Assembly (NCBI RefSeq): GCF_000474215.1
Contig: NZ_BAUC01000005.1
Coordinates: forward strand, 1 to 64,000
DNA from: Edwardsiella hoshinae NBRC 105699 = ATCC 33379
Lineage (GTDB): Bacteria; Pseudomonadota; Gammaproteobacteria; Enterobacterales; Enterobacteriaceae
Length of the DNA stretch: 64,000 nt
Reading direction: 5' to 3'
Shown here: positions 61,613-64,000 of the stretch, one piece after another
How the letters are laid out: each line of letters starts with the position of its first letter
Numbering within the stretch: position 1 is the stretch's first letter
The notes under the pieces: model-generated
Seen by the model: the letters and a program-made list of their open reading frames with translations, nothing else
What the model was told of the DNA's origin: nothing
Database searches by the model: none
Translations under genes and position numbers: made by a program

Positions 61613-62521
61613 ATGCGAAACCGTACCCTGGCCGATCTGGATTGCGTCGTCGCCCTCGGCGGCGGTCATGGGTTGGGCCGTGTCATGTCAGCCCTCTGCA
61701 CCCTCGGGCCTCGCCTGACCGGCATCGTCACGACCACCGATAACGGGGGCTCGACCGGCCGCATCCGCCGCGATGAAGGCGGGATCGCCTGGGGGGATAT
61801 GCGTAACTGTCTCAACCAGTTGATCACCGAACCCAGCGTCGCCTCGGCGATGTTTGAATACCGCTTCGGCGGCCAGGGCGAGCTGGCCGGCCACAACCTG
61901 GGCAATCTGATGCTCAAGGCGTTGGACCATCTGAGCGTGCGTCCCCTGGAGGCCATCAACCTGATCCGTAGCCTACTGAAGGTCGATGCCCAACTGATCC
62001 CCATGTCGGAGCAGGCCACCGATCTCTACGCTGTCGATGACGGAGGCGCGCAGGTTCACGGTGAGGTCAACATCGACCAACTGACACACATGCCGCGCCA
62101 ACTGTACCTCTCACCCGCCGTCAGCGCTACCCGCGAGGCGGTGGAGGCCATCGGCCACGCCGACCTGATTCTGATCGGCCCCGGTAGCTACCTCACCAGC
62201 CTGATGCCGATCCTACTGGTCGAGGAACTGAGCCAGGCGCTGCACCGCAGCCGCGCACCGCTGGTCTACATCGGCAATCTGGCGCGCGAACATAGCCCGG
62301 CCGGCACATTACGACTAGCGGCAAAGTTACAGCAGATGACAGCGGCGATGGGAGGACGCGCCATCGATGCCGTCATCGTCGGCCCGCAAACCGACAGCCA
62401 TGATCTGCCCCCCTCCTGCTGCATCGTGCAAGGCGTGCTAGCCGCCGACGACATTCCCTACCGCCACGACCGCGTACGGCTGCACGCGGCCATCGAACGT
62501 GTGCTGCAACAACTGGGCTAG
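61613..62521 (+). CDS. ybhK: YvcK/CofD-like protein YbhK
   Basis: This 302-aa protein has the CofD/YvcK fold motifs [11 protein letters not shown] (~13-23), [11 protein letters not shown] (~40-50), the GDMRNCL loop and [11 protein letters not shown]. YvcK proteins bind UDP-sugars and affect gluconeogenic growth and morphology in Bacillus; the enterobacterial role is unclear. It is divergent from moaA, as in E. coli. AAGGAG lies six to eight bases before the ATG. The stop overlaps yfaY by four bases on the other strand. Confidence 0.95.
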   Translation: MRNRTLADLDCVVALGGGHGLGRVMSALCTLGPRLTGIVTTTDNGGSTGRIRRDEGGIAWGDMRNCLNQLITEPSVASAMFEYRFGGQGELAGHNLGNLMLKALDHLSVRPLEAINLIRSLLKVDAQLIPMSEQATDLYAVDDGGAQVHGEVNIDQLTHMPRQLYLSPAVSATREAVEAIGHADLILIGPGSYLTSLMPILLVEELSQALHRSRAPLVYIGNLAREHSPAGTLRLAAKLQQMTAAMGGRAIDAVIVGPQTDSHDLPPSCCIVQGVLAADDIPYRHDRVRLHAAIERVLQQLG

Positions 62522-63720
62522 GCGGCATGCTCGCAGGCGACGCGCGTCGGCCACTCATACGCGCCGAACGGCGACGCCCCGGCCAGATAACGGCACAACA
62601 TATCCAGGGCGATGGTCGCGCAGACCTCGCGGCGTAGCGTCTGGCTATGATGAGCCGCGGCATAATGCAGCGTCTGGCCATAACTCCCTTGCGGCGTATG
62701 GAGCGCCAGGGTCAGTTGGCCCGCCAGCAGCTCGCCGCTGGCCAACGTCAGCGCCGCCCCGCTGCGGGCCGCCAACTCACGCGCCCGCCCCATCACCTGA
62801 AAGAGCGAAGGATGACCGCCCGCGGCTAGCAGCTCGCCATTGGCCAACGGTGCATCCGCCGCACGCAGCCAGCCATGGATCAAGCCGGCGCTGAATTGCT
62901 CACTGAGCGCCAAACGCAGCCCCGCGTGGTGTAGCGCCGCGCTGGCCCGCCGCGCCACACTTTGCTCGCCCTCATACAACAGATTCGCGGCCACCAAGGT
63001 GCGCACCTGCGCCCACAGTGCCTGCATCGCCGCCGCCTGGGTGGCCGGCCCGGTCAACTTTAGCTCGATGATCGGCGCCGCCGAACGGTAACCGAGCCGA
63101 CACTCGGCGGGCAATGTCAGGCCATCCAACTGCTCGGCCAGGCTACTCTCGCTGCGCCCGAAGGTGGTCAGACGCAGACACAGCGGCGGCGCAGGCAACA
63201 CAAAATGCTGCTGTATACGCGGCATGATCTGCTGCTCTACCATGCGGTAAAACTCGCTTGGCACACCAGGTGTAAAGAAAACGAGACAATCATGCAGCGT
63301 CAAAGCAAAACCGCAGGCGGTGCCGATCGGGTTATCCAGGCGCTGCGCGCCAGCGGGCAACAATGCCTGCTTCCGGTTGCTCTCCGCCATCGCTCGACCT
63401 CGCTGGGCAAACCACGCCTGCATCCGTGCCAGCCATTCACTATCCTCGACCAAGGGCAGGTTTGCGACCCGAGCCGCCGCTTGAGTCGTCAGATCATCGC
63501 TGGTCGGCCCCAGGCCACCATTGACGATCAGCACCTGAGCCCGGCGGCTCGCGGCCTCGATAGCGGCACACAACGCACCGATCTCATCCCCCACCGTGGC
63601 ACGCGCACTCAGCGGCAAACCATGATCGAACAGCCAACGCCCCAGCCAGGCCGCGTTGCTATCCAGGATCTGCCCATGTAGTACCTCATCGCCACTGCTC
63701 AGCATCTCAACTCGTAACAT
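62518..63720 (-). CDS. yfaY: CinA-like protein YfaY
   Basis: This 400-aa protein has an N-terminal molybdopterin-binding-like (COG1058) domain ([37 protein letters not shown]) and a degenerate C-terminal CinA domain (~240-400). The length matches E. coli YfaY. CinA proteins are NMN deamidases or ADP-ribose pyrophosphatases, but E. coli YfaY itself lacks detectable deamidase activity, so no reaction is assigned. Confidence 0.92.
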   Translation of the reverse strand: MLRVEMLSSGDEVLHGQILDSNAAWLGRWLFDHGLPLSARATVGDEIGALCAAIEAASRRAQVLIVNGGLGPTSDDLTTQAAARVANLPLVEDSEWLARMQAWFAQRGRAMAESNRKQALLPAGAQRLDNPIGTACGFALTLHDCLVFFTPGVPSEFYRMVEQQIMPRIQQHFVLPAPPLCLRLTTFGRSESSLAEQLDGLTLPAECRLGYRSAAPIIELKLTGPATQAAAMQALWAQVRTLVAANLLYEGEQSVARRASAALHHAGLRLALSEQFSAGLIHGWLRAADAPLANGELLAAGGHPSLFQVMGRARELAARSGAALTLASGELLAGQLTLALHTPQGSYGQTLHYAAAHHSQTLRREVCATIALDMLCRYLAGASPFGAYEWPTRVACEHAA

Positions 63721-63832
63721 AATTCACTCCGTTTTAGGCCGTGTCCCACTTTAAGAAGTGCACTCGCGGGTGACAACGCCCGCGGCCCGTTTTACGCTGC
63801 GGGCAGCGCACAAAATAGGATTCCGCTCATGA

Positions 63833-63873
63833 CGTAAACTTATTATTACATATAATGTAACGCCGATTTGACG
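63833..63873 (+). promoter_or_regulatory. Two TyrR-box-like sites upstream of tyrP
   Basis: CGTAAA-CTTATT-ATTACA (63833-63850) differs from TGTAAA-N6-TTTACA at two positions. TGTAAC-GCCGAT-TTGACG (63856-63873) is a weaker second copy. A strong-plus-weak pair is known in front of E. coli tyrP, where TyrR represses with tyrosine and activates with phenylalanine. Confidence 0.68.
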
Positions 63874-63937
63874 GAGGCAAAAATTTCCCGTACGCTGCGC
63901 TGAAATAACTCCCTGGAGCAGTAAAGCAGAGGAAAGC

Positions 63938-64000
63938 GTGAAGAATCGGACTATTGGCAGTATTTTTATCGTGGCTGGGACCACGATCGGCGCAGGGATG
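63938..64000 (+). CDS. tyrP: Tyrosine-specific transporter TyrP, first 21 codons
   Basis: The window ends inside this gene. A GTG at 63938 with AGAGGAAAG upstream begins (M)KNRTIGSIFIVAGTTIGAGM, nearly identical to the start of E. coli TyrP. TyrP is an inner-membrane aromatic amino acid permease (HAAAP family). Only the first membrane segment is visible. Confidence 0.88.
   Translation, partial: MKNRTIGSIFIVAGTTIGAGM

Noticed and set aside
63779-63811. GCCCGC/GCGGGC inverted repeat upstream of tyrP as a terminator
   Set aside because: The loop is long and there is no T run on either strand.

Overview
The window is a chromosomal segment of an enterobacterium. Most genes are close relatives of Escherichia coli K-12 genes, often in the same local order (yejG-bcr-rsuA, radD-rplY-yejK-yejL-yejM-proL tRNA, cecR-ybhGFSR, rcsDB/rcsC-gyrA-ubiG-nrdAB-yfaE, moa operon/ybhK). 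Several blocks that are far apart in E. coli are joined here. The GC-rich backbone, the gene joins, and an AT-richer island with large adhesins fit a Hafniaceae member, most likely Edwardsiella. The genus is inferred from recall, not from a search.

Layout. 1-9.1 kb: end of a YejA-like periplasmic binding protein, yejG, bcr, rsuA, a coupled yecH-radD pair, rplY, yejK, yejL, yejM (lapC/pbgA) and tRNA-Pro(GGG). 9.1-10.4 kb: a stretch without a convincing gene, next to the tRNA, that turns AT-rich. 10.4-27.5 kb: an accessory island. It holds a Rob-like AraC regulator and a type I secretion locus resembling Salmonella SPI-4 (sii): a MotB/SiiA-like protein, a MotA/TolQ/SiiB-like protein, a TolC-like outer-membrane protein, a membrane-fusion protein, an unrecognised one-TM protein, a divergent ABC exporter and a 1591-aa SiiE-like Ig-repeat adhesin. 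A 1677-aa intimin/invasin-type inverse autotransporter follows. 27.6-33.2 kb: a diguanylate cyclase, an operon of family II pyrophosphatase, universal stress protein and a second enolase, and a divergent TetR/MarA-like regulator pair. 33.2-40.6 kb: rhlE and the cecR-ybhGFSR exporter operon. 40.7-49.8 kb: the Rcs phosphorelay and gyrA. 50-57.3 kb: ubiG, nrdAB-yfaE and ydeP. 57.4-64 kb: ybhL, a flavodoxin-family protein, moaEDCA (no moaB) behind a Moco-type leader RNA, ybhK, yfaY and the first codons of tyrP.

The most notable content is the island. A T1SS that carries its own proton-channel-like pair and a compact SiiE-like adhesin sits directly upstream of a large T5e adhesin. One regulator at the island's left end could control both. 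The locus differs from SPI-4 in gene order (exporter before adhesin), in the extra small membrane protein, in a much shorter adhesin (about 14 Ig-like repeats) and in having a dedicated AraC-family gene.
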